A stretch of 32,633 nt of DNA, from the NCBI GenBank assembly GCA_001604405.1, contig LVBL01000015.1, positions 1-32,633 on the forward strand. Reading direction: 5' to 3'. This document shows, piece after piece, positions 24,033-32,370 of the stretch (its first letter is position 1; every line of letters starts with the position of its first letter). The notes beneath the pieces are model-generated. The model did not search any database. It was given only the letters and a program-made list of their open reading frames with translations, and was not told the DNA's origin. The DNA comes from Spirochaetales bacterium Spiro_10. Lineage in GTDB: Bacteria > Spirochaetota > Spirochaetia > Treponematales > Treponemataceae. The translations under genes were made by a program, and so were the position numbers.

Positions 24033-25246
24033 CTGGGGGCCTCCGGCGCGGCATCCGCAACATCCGCGGAGGCCGCGACGCGCGCGGCGCGCAGCGTAAA
24101 CCAGGAGGCGATCCTGCGTCCGGCCCGCTCGGCCCGGACGCGCTGGACATCCCGCGTCCCGCCGAGAAGGCGGGCGGCGAGAACGTCGTCGCAGGCTATC
24201 TCGCCGTGTCCGAAAAGGCCCTCGGGGGCCGAGGTCAGAAACAGGATATCGGCTCCATCGGCGCCGTTCGGCGTCATCTCCGATTCGCCCACCCGCGCGA
24301 CGAACCAGGGCGGGTCGCGCCGGGGAATTCTCCCGGCCCGCGCCGCCGCCTCGCTTTCGGGAAGGAGGCAGAGGACCCCGGAGGTTCCGACGCGGGAAAG
24401 GGATATCGCGTCCAGAACCGGCGAAACCGACGAGCCCTCGAGCAGGACGAAAAGAGGCAGGGAGACACGACCCGTACGCGGGTCCGTATCGAACGCGGCG
24501 GGATACCGCCGGGAGGCTTCGACGATCAGCCGGTGGAATTCCGACCGGTGAACGGACGACCGGCCGTTCTCGTCAAGGACGAACTCCCGCCCGGTCATGA
24601 TCCTTCCAAGAAGGGCGTAGAGGCGGCGCGCCTGCGGCAGCGCGATCGCCGCGGTCCCGCGCGCGAACGGAAGGCGCAAATCGAGGGACATGACCGCGAA
24701 GCCCTCGTTCGCGAGCGTCTGCGCGGCGGTTTGCCGCCCTTCCGCCCCGCAGGCGAGATCGCCCACGAAGAGCACCAGGCCGCGCGCCTGCGTCGTCGAG
24801 CCCGCGCCCGGGGACCACTCGACGAAGGTAGCCCGTTCGCCCGGCCCGACGCGCTCCGAGACGCGTTCGCGCAGGGCGGACTCCCCGGGAACGAGGGACG
24901 ACTCCCCCGCGAACGCGACGGAAGCGGAGAAGGCCGCGAGCCAAACCAGCGAGAGGAAGGCGTACAGCACGCGCGAGGGAAGGCCGTACCAGTCCGTCGG
25001 AAGGCCGCGGCCGAGCCGTACGAGCCGGTGGGACGACGCCAAAAAGAACGCGAACGAGCAAAGCACGGCCGGAAGATGGGAAACCGGGAGGCCGAACGCC
25101 ACGACCGACAGCGTCAACAACAGGAAGGAAACCGCCGCTAAAAGGGGGACGCCGTCCATTCGTTGCAGCCTTCTCGAAAAGGGCCGGAGGATTACCGGAA
25201 TCAGAATGACGAGCGACAGGATTTCACTTGCAAAAATATCCGTCAT
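24029..25246 (-). CDS. Membrane protein with possible alpha/beta-hydrolase-like domain
   Basis: The 405-aa protein has about four N-terminal transmembrane helices (within residues 5-115, including LAAVSFLLLTLSVVAFGL and VLYAFLSLVWLAAFSASVAFA). An extracytoplasmic or cytoplasmic domain follows in which a strand (GLVLFVGDLACG) and EGFAVMSLDLRLPFARG recall the first half of an alpha/beta hydrolase. A later LPLFVLLEGSSVSP could be a degenerate nucleophile elbow, with SerSer rather than G-x-S-x-G. C-terminal residues are Ala/Arg-rich. Catalytic function is therefore doubtful. It is first in a run with the Nif3-like gene (4-nt overlap) and is divergent from the Lon-like gene. No specific family is recognised. 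Confidence 0.65.
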   Translation of the reverse strand: MTDIFASEILSLVILIPVILRPFSRRLQRMDGVPLLAAVSFLLLTLSVVAFGLPVSHLPAVLCSFAFFLASSHRLVRLGRGLPTDWYGLPSRVLYAFLSLVWLAAFSASVAFAGESSLVPGESALRERVSERVGPGERATFVEWSPGAGSTTQARGLVLFVGDLACGAEGRQTAAQTLANEGFAVMSLDLRLPFARGTAAIALPQARRLYALLGRIMTGREFVLDENGRSSVHRSEFHRLIVEASRRYPAAFDTDPRTGRVSLPLFVLLEGSSVSPVLDAISLSRVGTSGVLCLLPESEAAARAGRIPRRDPPWFVARVGESEMTPNGADGADILFLTSAPEGLFGHGEIACDDVLAARLLGGTRDVQRVRAERAGRRIASWFTLRAARVAASADVADAAPEAPR

Positions 25247-25271
25247 GTTACCCTCTCAGGCGTATTTACGG

Positions 25272-25277
25272 TATACT
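25272..25277 (+). promoter_or_regulatory. -10 element for the Lon-like gene
   Basis: TATACT lies 33 nt before ATG 25311, with a poor TTACCC at 25248-25253 (18-bp spacer). The predicted leader of about 27 nt contains AAAGGAG at 25296-25302, a good ribosome binding site. The region separates divergent genes. Confidence 0.45.
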
Positions 25278-25310
25278 GAACGGCGTAAAGCAAAAAAAGG
25301 AGCACGCAGA

Positions 25311-27674
25311 ATGGATCCCTCATCCCTTGAGCTCGGTTTGCGCCAAATCACCTTTTCGCTGCCGGAGGAACGGGTCGCCGAACTCAGGGCCCGTTGCGGC
25401 GCGAGGAGCATCATCGGCCAGGATCGCGCGGTCAGCGCGCTCGAGCTCGGTCTCGGGATGCACGCGGACGGCTACAACATATTCGTCATGGGAGCGTCCG
25501 GTACGGGCCGGCGCACGGTCCTCGCCTCGCTGTTGGCAAACTATAAAGCAAATCCGGCCGATCTACAAGACATGGCGTACGTCTGCAATTTCGCGCGCCC
25601 GCTCGAGCCGAAGGCCCTGTTTTTTCCCGCGGGAACGGGGGCGTATTTCAGGAAAACGCTGAAGTCGGCCATCGAGTCGATCAGGCGCCAGGCCGTGCAG
25701 ATCGCCAAATCCGAGGTCTTCTCCGCGGCGAGCAAGAAACTGTCGGCCGCGGGGGACATCGAGGAGAACAGGCTGCTCTCCGACTTCGAGGCGCAGATGA
25801 TGGCCGCCGGCTTCAAGGTGGTCCAGATCAAGGACGACGAGTCGCGGTCCATGGACCTCGTGCCGATCGTCAAGGGCAAGCCGGTTCCCTTCGACCAGCT
25901 TCAGGACCTCGCGGCGGGCGGGCGCATCGCGGTCGAGCGCGTCAACGCGATTCGCGAGGAGTACTACCGGGGACTCGACCGCATGGGCGAGGTCTTCGCC
26001 GCGGTCCGCGACATCAGGCGGGCGACCGACAGAAAAATACGCGCCCTCAGGAGCGAGTCCGCGGAGCCGATCATCGAAAACGAACTCGCGGTTCTCCGGA
26101 GCCTCTGCAAAAACGGCGCGGGGAATTCGCCGGCTCTCGAGTACCTCGACGCGCTCAAGGCGGACCTTCTCGCGCGGGTACACGTCTACAGCGAGCCGTT
26201 CCGGTCCGCGCAGGCGCGCAAGGCGTTTTTCGGGAGGTACGCGGTCAACCTCGTGTGCGAATGCCCGCAGGACAAGAATTACGTCGTGCACGAGGAGGTC
26301 CCGACATTCGCGAACCTCTTCGGAAGCGTCGAGCCCGCCGGTCCGAACGACGAGCACTCCGTCAACGGCCACCTCCGGCTCAGGCCGGGCGCGGTTCACC
26401 GGGCTTCGGGCGGTTTCCTCGTCCTCAGGCTCCAGGACCTGCTTCTCGAAGAGGGGGCATGGCCGTACCTCAAGCGCGTCCTGCAATCGGGCAAGGTCGA
26501 GATCCAGACGCCTCCCACGGGCAACCACCTTCCGAGCCTCCTGAAGGCGCAACCCCTGCCGGTACGCCTCAAGGTCGTCATAATCGGCGGGGAGCACTCA
26601 TACGACTTCCTCTATCAGGAGGACCCGGATTTCCAGAAGCTCTTCAAGGTTTGCGCGGAGTTCGACTCGGTCATGCCGGGCACCGACGAAAACCTGGAAA
26701 GCTTCATCGCCTTCGTCGACGACTTCAGCAAAAAAAGGCAAACCCTGCCGATCGACGACTCGGGCGTCGCGAGAATCCTCGCCCACGCGGCCCGCGTTTC
26801 GGAATACCGTACCATGCTTACCACGCGCTTCACCCTGATATCGGACCTCATCCTGGAGGCCGACTATCGCGCGCGGAGCCTGCATTCCCCCGTCATCTCC
26901 CGGGAGGTCGTGTCGGGGGCCATCGAGCACCGGCGCTATCTCCAGAGGCTCCCCGAGGAGAAATACGCGGAGATGATCAAGTCCCGCGAGATCGTCCTCT
27001 CGGTATCGGGGGCGATGGTCGGCAAAGTCAACGGCCTTGCGGTCCAGGACCGGGGATACCATGCCTTCGGCATCCCGGTCGCGGTAACCGCGCAGGCGGC
27101 CCCCGGCGACAAGGGCGTCATCAATATCGAGCGCGAATCCGGCCTTTCGGGGGAGATCTACGACAAGGCGCACCTGATCATCCAGGGACTCCTGCACCGC
27201 AAGTACGCGTCCGACATCCCGCTCGCGCTCACGGCGAGCATCTGCTTCGAGCAGTCCTATACGGAGGTCGACGGCGACTCGGCGTCCTGCGCGGAGTTTT
27301 TCGCCCTCCTTTCTGCAATCGGCCAGATTCCCCTTCGCCAGGACATCGCCGTGACGGGAAGCCTCAACCAGCTCGGGGACGTACAACCCGTAGGCGGCGT
27401 CCCGGAAAAGATCGAGGGCTTCTTCGACGCCTGCTCGATTCTGGGGCTCACGGGCGCCCAGGGCGTCATGATCCCGAGAAGGAATCTCAACAACGTCATG
27501 GTATCGGACCGGGTCGCCATGGCGGTAACGGACGGGCTCTTCCATATTTGGGCGATCGAGACCGTGGACGAAGGCTTTTCCCTGCTTTCGGGCCTTGCCC
27601 CCGGGGATTTCGGCTCGAAACTCCGGGAAACCCTCAAGGCGCATGCCGAGTCGGTCCGGAAAACCTCTAATTAG
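25311..27674 (+). CDS. Lon-like ATP-dependent protease (AAA_32 family)
   Basis: The 787-aa protein belongs to the Lon-related proteases with an N-terminal AAA-type domain and a C-terminal Lon proteolytic domain. A P-loop-like GASGTGRRT lies at residues 61-69 with Arg replacing the usual Lys, as is common in this family. A long helical insertion (about 110-290) precedes the HRASGGFLVLRLQDLL region (Walker B-like) and sensor segments. The protease domain has catalytic Ser657 in DGDSAS and Lys700 in VGGVPEKIEG. ATG 25311 follows AAAGGAG; an open frame extends far upstream but lacks support. It should degrade damaged or regulatory proteins in the cytoplasm. No operon partner is seen. Confidence 0.92.
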   Translation: MDPSSLELGLRQITFSLPEERVAELRARCGARSIIGQDRAVSALELGLGMHADGYNIFVMGASGTGRRTVLASLLANYKANPADLQDMAYVCNFARPLEPKALFFPAGTGAYFRKTLKSAIESIRRQAVQIAKSEVFSAASKKLSAAGDIEENRLLSDFEAQMMAAGFKVVQIKDDESRSMDLVPIVKGKPVPFDQLQDLAAGGRIAVERVNAIREEYYRGLDRMGEVFAAVRDIRRATDRKIRALRSESAEPIIENELAVLRSLCKNGAGNSPALEYLDALKADLLARVHVYSEPFRSAQARKAFFGRYAVNLVCECPQDKNYVVHEEVPTFANLFGSVEPAGPNDEHSVNGHLRLRPGAVHRASGGFLVLRLQDLLLEEGAWPYLKRVLQSGKVEIQTPPTGNHLPSLLKAQPLPVRLKVVIIGGEHSYDFLYQEDPDFQKLFKVCAEFDSVMPGTDENLESFIAFVDDFSKKRQTLPIDDSGVARILAHAARVSEYRTMLTTRFTLISDLILEADYRARSLHSPVISREVVSGAIEHRRYLQRLPEEKYAEMIKSREIVLSVSGAMVGKVNGLAVQDRGYHAFGIPVAVTAQAAPGDKGVINIERESGLSGEIYDKAHLIIQGLLHRKYASDIPLALTASICFEQSYTEVDGDSASCAEFFALLSAIGQIPLRQDIAVTGSLNQLGDVQPVGGVPEKIEGFFDACSILGLTGAQGVMIPRRNLNNVMVSDRVAMAVTDGLFHIWAIETVDEGFSLLSGLAPGDFGSKLRETLKAHAESVRKTSN

Positions 27675-27679
27675 TGAGT

Positions 27680-27709
27680 TTGCGCTGGAAAAAAACCCCT
27701 TGGTAGGAT
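27680..27709 (+). promoter_or_regulatory. Candidate promoter for the ATPase-HDOD gene
   Basis: TTGCGC (27680-27685) and TAGGAT (27704-27709) are 18 bp apart, with a predicted start about nine nt before ATG 27725. There is only a weak GGA before the ATG, so translation may start on a very short leader. Confidence 0.35.
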
Positions 27710-27724
27710 AAACTGGACGTAATC

Positions 27725-29221
27725 ATGGAGAAAAAAAGTCAGACCCAGATTGACGCGAGCAAAATCAGGAAGGCCACCCGGATGGGCGTGCCCCTCTCCA
27801 TAACGACGTACACCCTTCCGCACGAGATCGAGCTGTATATCGCGGAGATTCTCAACCTTTTCCTGGCGGAGCTTAACCAGGAACGGCTCAAGGACTATCT
27901 CGGGTATTGCATCAACGAGCTCACGACCAACGCGAAAAAGGCGAACACCAAGCGCGTGTATTTCGCGGAAAAGAAACTCGACATAAACAACGCGAGGGAC
28001 TACGAGACGGGCATGCGAACCTTCAAGGAGGAGACCCTCTCGAACATCGGCCATTACCTGCAGCTGCAAAAGGACGCCGGGCTCTACGTCAAGGTCGTGA
28101 TGCAGGTCAAGCACCGCGACATCGTCATCGAGATACGCAACAACTCCGAGATGACGCGGACCGAGTTCAAGCGCGTCTTCGACAAGATCGCGCGCTCGCG
28201 GCAGTTCGCTTCCCTCGAGGAGGCCTTCGCCCAGGTCATGGACGACTCCGAGGGCGCCGGCCTCGGCCTCGTCATCATGATCCTCATGCTCAAGAAGGTC
28301 GGCCTCGACGACGACTGCTACGAGATCCTCGTCGAGGGCGGGGAGACGATCACGCGCATCGTCATGCCCATGGACGTGGAAACGGCCGAGCAGATTTCCC
28401 GCCTTACCGACGACATCGTGTCCTACATCGACGCCCTTCCTCAGTTCCCGGAAAACATCGCGCAGATACAAAAGCTGCTGAACGACCCGGACTCGAAGCT
28501 TTCCACGATCGCGGCGCACATCAGCAACGACGTGGCCCTCACGACGGATCTCCTGAAGCTGGTCAACTCGGCCGCCTTCTCGCTCGCGAAGAAATGCACG
28601 AGCATCACGGAGGCCGTCAAGCTCGTCGGCATCAGGGGCATCAAGAACCTCCTTTTCTCCATCGGAACGATAAAGGTCCTCGGAATCACGACGGACGAGC
28701 AGCGAAGGCTCTGGGAACACTCGTACAAGGCGGGCTTTTTCGCCTACAACCTCGCGCGCAACTTCCTCAAGGACCGGATCGTCACCGAGGACGCGTACGT
28801 ATGCGGACTTCTTCACGACCTCGGCAAGATCGTCCTGAGCGCCCTGTACCCGGAACTGCTCGAGAAGATGGACCGCATCAGGAAGGAAAGAAACATACCG
28901 GACAAGGTATACGACGCCCTTCTCGCGGGACTCAACCATCCCGAGATAGGCGCGGCGCTCGCCGACAAATGGAATTTCCCGCAGGCGCTCAGCATGGCGA
29001 TCCGGTACCACCACGCGATCGACGCGAGCCCGGAGAACTACCGGGCGCTGACGTCGACGGTCGCGCTCGCGGACCTCATGATCCACTATCAGGAGGAGTC
29101 CATCGAGTTCTACCAGATAGACCCGAAGCTCCTCTCGAAATTCGGCATCCTCTCTGAGGCCCAGCTTCAGAAGATCTGCGCGAGCCTTCAGCGCGGATTC
29201 GAGTCCGAACAGTCCAGATAG
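27725..29221 (+). CDS. GHKL-ATPase/HDOD fusion regulator
   Basis: The 498-aa protein joins two signalling modules. Residues about 1-215 look like a histidine-kinase-type ATPase: N-box YCINELTTNAKKAN (61-74), a strand with EIRNNSE, and a G-box EGAGLGL (176-182) followed by VIMILMLKKVG. No phosphoacceptor His domain precedes it. Residues about 235-440 form an HDOD domain (LPQFPENIAQIQKLLNDPD, VNSAAFSL, EAVKLVGIRGIKNLLF), including an HDLGK near residue 363 that resembles the metal site of true HD domains. HDOD proteins are regulators in signalling, motility and stress. No membrane segment is present. The gene is convergent with, and overlaps by 34 nt, the TrmH-family gene. Domains are clear; the output is unknown. 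Confidence 0.85.
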   Translation: MEKKSQTQIDASKIRKATRMGVPLSITTYTLPHEIELYIAEILNLFLAELNQERLKDYLGYCINELTTNAKKANTKRVYFAEKKLDINNARDYETGMRTFKEETLSNIGHYLQLQKDAGLYVKVVMQVKHRDIVIEIRNNSEMTRTEFKRVFDKIARSRQFASLEEAFAQVMDDSEGAGLGLVIMILMLKKVGLDDDCYEILVEGGETITRIVMPMDVETAEQISRLTDDIVSYIDALPQFPENIAQIQKLLNDPDSKLSTIAAHISNDVALTTDLLKLVNSAAFSLAKKCTSITEAVKLVGIRGIKNLLFSIGTIKVLGITTDEQRRLWEHSYKAGFFAYNLARNFLKDRIVTEDAYVCGLLHDLGKIVLSALYPELLEKMDRIRKERNIPDKVYDALLAGLNHPEIGAALADKWNFPQALSMAIRYHHAIDASPENYRALTSTVALADLMIHYQEESIEFYQIDPKLLSKFGILSEAQLQKICASLQRGFESEQSR

Positions 29222-30018
29222 GACGTCCAGGCATGCATCAGTATCCCGAACGCGACGCCCACGTTGATCGAGGCCTTTAGCCCGCGCATCGGCACGGTAA
29301 CGCGTCCCCGCGTCGCCCTCGCGAGCCCCTCGGGACTGATCCCCAGCTCCTCGGAGCCCAGAATGACGATCCCGCGCTCCGGGAAGTCGAATTCGTCTAT
29401 CGGCGTCCCGCCCGTTTCGAGCGCGAACACCTCGGCGTCTGCCGGAAGGTCGTCGAGCGTCCTTCGCTCCCAGGGAAGAAACCCGACGCAGCCCATCGCG
29501 GAGCGGATCGAGCGGGGGTGGTCGGGAGGGGCGCAACCCGGAGAGACGTACACGCGCTCGGCCCCGAAGGCCTCGGCCGTGCGGAAGATCGAGCCCACGT
29601 TGAACGGCGACCTGATGTCCTCGGCGAACACCTCCACGCCGGGAAAGAAAGGCCGCTCGACGCCGACGACCGCGCCCGCCCTCGGGAGGATCAGGTCCCA
29701 CTCTGCGGGAAGGAGGCCGGTGGCCGACAAGAGGGAATGGCGGGCGTGGTTCGCGAGCCGGCGCAAGCCCTCCCGGTCAAGCCCGCGCCCGTCGCCCGCG
29801 GGACGCCCGAGAAGGTCCAGGTCTTCGGCGGTAAACGCCGCGGGCTCGGCCTTCGGATCCCTGGCGGCGAGGGCCGCTACGGCAATCAGGTATTCGGGCG
29901 CGAAGCCCTCGACGGGACTGTCTCCCGCGAGGACGCGTTCCATCGAGGCGAGCAGCAGCGCGATCTTCCGGCGCCGCTGTCCGGGCGGGATGCGTTCTAG
30001 TTTGTTCAGCGGAATCAT
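29188..30018 (-). CDS. TrmH-family RNA 2'-O-methyltransferase
   Basis: The 276-aa protein has a C-terminal SpoU/TrmH domain with the three motifs: motif 1 DIRSPFNVGSIFRTAEAFG (about 134-152, Asn and Arg present), motif 2 GSEELGIS (about 223-230) and motif 3 VTVPMRGLKASINVGVAF (about 243-260). These form the trefoil-knot S-adenosylmethionine site used to methylate rRNA or tRNA ribose. The N-terminal 120 residues are not a standard L30e-like domain and may give RNA specificity. It starts eight nt after the iron-ADH-like gene stops, so the two are likely co-transcribed. Its 3' end runs 34 nt into the convergent HDOD gene. The exact RNA target cannot be told. Confidence 0.9.
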   Translation of the reverse strand: MIPLNKLERIPPGQRRRKIALLLASMERVLAGDSPVEGFAPEYLIAVAALAARDPKAEPAAFTAEDLDLLGRPAGDGRGLDREGLRRLANHARHSLLSATGLLPAEWDLILPRAGAVVGVERPFFPGVEVFAEDIRSPFNVGSIFRTAEAFGAERVYVSPGCAPPDHPRSIRSAMGCVGFLPWERRTLDDLPADAEVFALETGGTPIDEFDFPERGIVILGSEELGISPEGLARATRGRVTVPMRGLKASINVGVAFGILMHAWTSYLDCSDSNPR

Positions 30019-30026
30019 GCGGTGCC

Positions 30027-31175
30027 TTAGTATGCCTGTTTGATCAGGTCAAAGAGATCGTCGCTCGACATGGCGCGCGGTATATAGTTCATGATGTCGA
30101 GCGCGGCGGCGTCCTCGGCGGCCGGCACGAGCTGGTCGATCGAGAGGCCAAGGTCCTTGAGCCGCGTCGGGAGCCCCGCAAGAGCGAGCCTGCGGCGTAT
30201 GTCGTCGATCGCGGCGCGGGCGACGTCGCTTCCCGAAAGGCCCGCCGAGGATACGCCGAGCATCTTGCCTATGGTCACGATCCGGTCGACCTTCGCGCGC
30301 GCCGCGTCTTCCATCACGTAGGGAAGAAGCACCGCGCACACGAGAGAGGTCGAGGTCTTGTAGCGCGCGTTGCACGCGAGCGATATCGCGGTCGCGACGC
30401 CCGGGGAACTCGCCGCTACGCCCATGGAGGCCATACAGCCCCCCTGCGCCACGAGCATCTCCTGCGGGGTTCCCACAAGCTTGCTTTGTTCCGGGTCGAG
30501 GGCCAGAAGGAGCATCTCGATGGACTTTCCGAGTATCGTCTCCGAAAAGAAATTCGATTTCGTGGAAACGTAGCCCTCGACCGCGAGGGATATGGCGTGG
30601 AAAATCATGGAGGCGGCCGTATTGGGGGACATGTGCATATACAGGTTCGGATCAACGATCACCGCCTTGCACACGGCGTTTTGCGTCTTCATCAGGCGGA
30701 TTTGTCGGTTTCGCGCGTCCACGACCGGTGTTCGGTCCATGAACACGAAGGCGTCGCGGCATGTTGACGGAACCTCGATGAACGGCAGGGCGCCGGAATA
30801 GGGCTGGGCGCCGGCCAGATACTCGTACACCTCGTGATTCTCGTTGAAAAGCGCGGCCACGGCCCGGGCCAGGGAGGCGGTTTTAAGGCCGCCAAACGAA
30901 ATAACCCCGTGCACGTGGGCGCCGCGGGCAAGGGACAGGGCCTGTTCCAGCGTGGCGGAGGTCGCGGCGGAGGGGATGTCGTCGAACACGAATACGGAGA
31001 TGCCCTTTTCCTCCAACGCGGCCACGGCCTTCTCTATCAGGGAGAATTCCTTCAGAATGGGGTCTGCTATCAGCATATACTTCGTGCCCCAATTCGCGGC
31101 AACCTGACCCAGGCGGGCCATCGTGTACGGCCCCAGGATGATATTGGGGGATATCTTGAAGACAAAGTCGGACAT
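30027..31175 (-). CDS. Iron-ADH-fold protein lacking the metal ligands
   Basis: The 382-aa protein matches iron-containing alcohol dehydrogenases along its length (N-terminal FKISPNIILGPYTM, FIEVPSTCRDAFVF, VDPNLYMHMSP, VLLPYVME). The catalytic signatures are altered. The dinucleotide motif GGGS-x2-D is GGLKTAS (95-101). Aligned by eye to E. coli FucO, the metal ligands Asp, His, His and His become His193, Leu197, Leu266 and Thr276. Metal-dependent alcohol oxidation therefore looks unlikely; it could be a pseudoenzyme, a binding protein, or an enzyme with another mechanism. The start is set by GAGAGG upstream of ATG 31175. It is the first gene before the TrmH-type gene. Fold assignment is firm; loss of function is inference from alignment by eye. 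Confidence 0.82.
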   Translation of the reverse strand: MSDFVFKISPNIILGPYTMARLGQVAANWGTKYMLIADPILKEFSLIEKAVAALEEKGISVFVFDDIPSAATSATLEQALSLARGAHVHGVISFGGLKTASLARAVAALFNENHEVYEYLAGAQPYSGALPFIEVPSTCRDAFVFMDRTPVVDARNRQIRLMKTQNAVCKAVIVDPNLYMHMSPNTAASMIFHAISLAVEGYVSTKSNFFSETILGKSIEMLLLALDPEQSKLVGTPQEMLVAQGGCMASMGVAASSPGVATAISLACNARYKTSTSLVCAVLLPYVMEDAARAKVDRIVTIGKMLGVSSAGLSGSDVARAAIDDIRRRLALAGLPTRLKDLGLSIDQLVPAAEDAAALDIMNYIPRAMSSDDLFDLIKQAY

Positions 31176-31221
31176 AGGTACCTCTCGTTTCGCCGATTCA
31201 TAACTGTAGCATCATTCGGGG

Positions 31222-31256
31222 AAAAAAAAAGGCGGAAACCCCTCGGGTCCGCCTTT
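31222..31256 (-). terminator. Intrinsic terminator after flgM
   Basis: On the minus strand a GC hairpin (GGCGGACCC and GGGTTTCCGCC, loop GAG, small bulge) is followed by nine U. It lies 45 nt beyond the flgM stop and ahead of the iron-ADH-like gene, so it separates the rsmI-flgM transcript from that operon. Confidence 0.75.
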
Positions 31257-31300
31257 CCTTCGCCCGTCATCCCGAGGGAATCAGGTTAAGTCGTGCCGAA

Positions 31301-31585
31301 TTACAATCCGTATGCGTCCATAATGCGGTTGGCAACCATGTCCACCACCGAATCGTTGATATAGGAAGGGTTCTTCATCTTTTCCATTACCTCGGCAACC
31401 CGGTCGGCCCGTACGTCGGGGGCCGCGGCGGCTACCTCGATGGCGTTGTACACCTCTGAAAGCCCTTTTGCCTCGGCCGAAACGGATATGGAATCAGGCT
31501 GTCCGGTCGCTCCCGAGCGCTGGGTTTTATGAGTATTCTGTACGTTCTTCAGGGGATCAATCCCCCCTAAGCGGTCAATCATCAT
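31301..31585 (-). CDS. flgM: FlgM-like anti-sigma-28 factor
   Basis: The 94-aa protein resembles the short FlgM of treponemes: a hydrophilic N terminus (MIDRLGGIDPLKNV), an SISVSAEAKGLSEV segment, and a C-terminal sigma-binding part PDVRADRVAEVMEKMKNPSY followed by VVDMVANRIMDAYGL. FlgM holds the flagellar sigma factor inactive until the hook is complete and the protein is secreted. Such a gene implies a flagellated cell, though no other flagellar gene is in this window. An AGG sequence precedes the ATG by six nt. It is 28 nt downstream of rsmI on the same strand and is followed by a terminator. The call rests on pattern and length and is likely rather than certain. Confidence 0.72.
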   Translation of the reverse strand: MMIDRLGGIDPLKNVQNTHKTQRSGATGQPDSISVSAEAKGLSEVYNAIEVAAAAPDVRADRVAEVMEKMKNPSYINDSVVDMVANRIMDAYGL

Positions 31586-31613
31586 ACGTTCCTGCCTTCA
31601 CCTTCTGTATCGG

Positions 31614-32327
31614 TCAATCGTCCTCGGATATTGAGCGTTTTTTTCCGGAAATGTACACGGAAAATTCGCCCAAAACCCGTTCCCTCGACGCAAAATCCGC
31701 GCAGATATCCGATGCCGTCCCGGCCACGATCTCCTCGTGAAGCTTCGTAAGCTCGCGACCCACAACCACCTGCCGCTCACCGTCAATCTCGGCTATATCG
31801 GCCAAAAGCTTGACAACGCGAAAGGGAGACTCGTACAAAACCGATGCGTACCCGCTCTCCATAAGCTCCCGAACCCTCGAACGGCGCCTGCCAGGCCTTG
31901 GAGAGAGAAATCCCTCGAAGACCACGGTCTTGTCGATGCCGCCGGACACGCTCAACAAGGTCGCGAAGGCCGAAGCCCCGGGAAGCGGAACCACGTCATG
32001 CCCTGCGGCCCGTACGGCCCGAACCAGAACGGCTCCGGGGTCGCTCAGGGCGGGAGTCCCGGCATCGCTCGCATACGCCACGTTCTGACCGGAGGAAAGA
32101 ACGTCCAGGATCTTCCTGGCCGCGGCGTCCTCATTGTGCGCCCTGCACGAAACCAGGGGCTTTCGGATGCCGAAATGGGTCAAAAGCTGAAGCGTATGGC
32201 GGGTATCCTCGCACGCTATCACGTCCACCGATTTCAGGGTCTCCAGGGCACGGAAGGTTATGTCCCCAAGATTCCCGATCGGGGTAGCGACGACGTACAA
32301 TACTGCCACAAATAAATGATAAACCAC
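31614..32327 (-). CDS. rsmI: 16S rRNA 2'-O-ribose C1402 methyltransferase RsmI
   Basis: The 237-aa protein is an RsmI, which methylates the ribose of C1402 in 16S rRNA. Family motifs are in order: [75 protein letters not shown], and [11 protein letters not shown]. It lacks the C-terminal extension of some RsmI proteins and so is slightly short. Two GTG codons can start it (32327 or 32309), neither with a convincing Shine-Dalgarno; the second would begin directly before the [10 protein letters not shown] core. It is followed by flgM, a likely two-gene transcript, and is divergent from the gene at the window edge. Confidence 0.93.
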   Translation of the reverse strand: MVYHLFVAVLYVVATPIGNLGDITFRALETLKSVDVIACEDTRHTLQLLTHFGIRKPLVSCRAHNEDAAARKILDVLSSGQNVAYASDAGTPALSDPGAVLVRAVRAAGHDVVPLPGASAFATLLSVSGGIDKTVVFEGFLSPRPGRRRSRVRELMESGYASVLYESPFRVVKLLADIAEIDGERQVVVGRELTKLHEEIVAGTASDICADFASRERVLGEFSVYISGKKRSISEDD

Positions 32328-32370
32328 TTTACCGATTGCGACAAGGCCAATTCTGGTGCATTATGGTAAC

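Noticed and set aside
24690-25310. Upstream extension of the Lon-like reading frame
   Set aside because: The frame is open by chance through the divergent membrane gene; the promoter and AAAGGAG before ATG 25311 place the start there.
25563-27644. Two long minus-strand frames opposite the Lon-like gene
   Set aside because: Both are shadows of the protease gene with biased Arg/Asp/Leu composition and no recognisable domain or ribosome binding site.
27671-29701. 676-codon open frame on the minus strand opposite the HDOD and TrmH-family genes
   Set aside because: It is the antisense shadow of two well-supported genes; its sequence is Arg/Asp/Val-rich low-quality protein with no motif. High GC keeps stops rare on the opposite strand.
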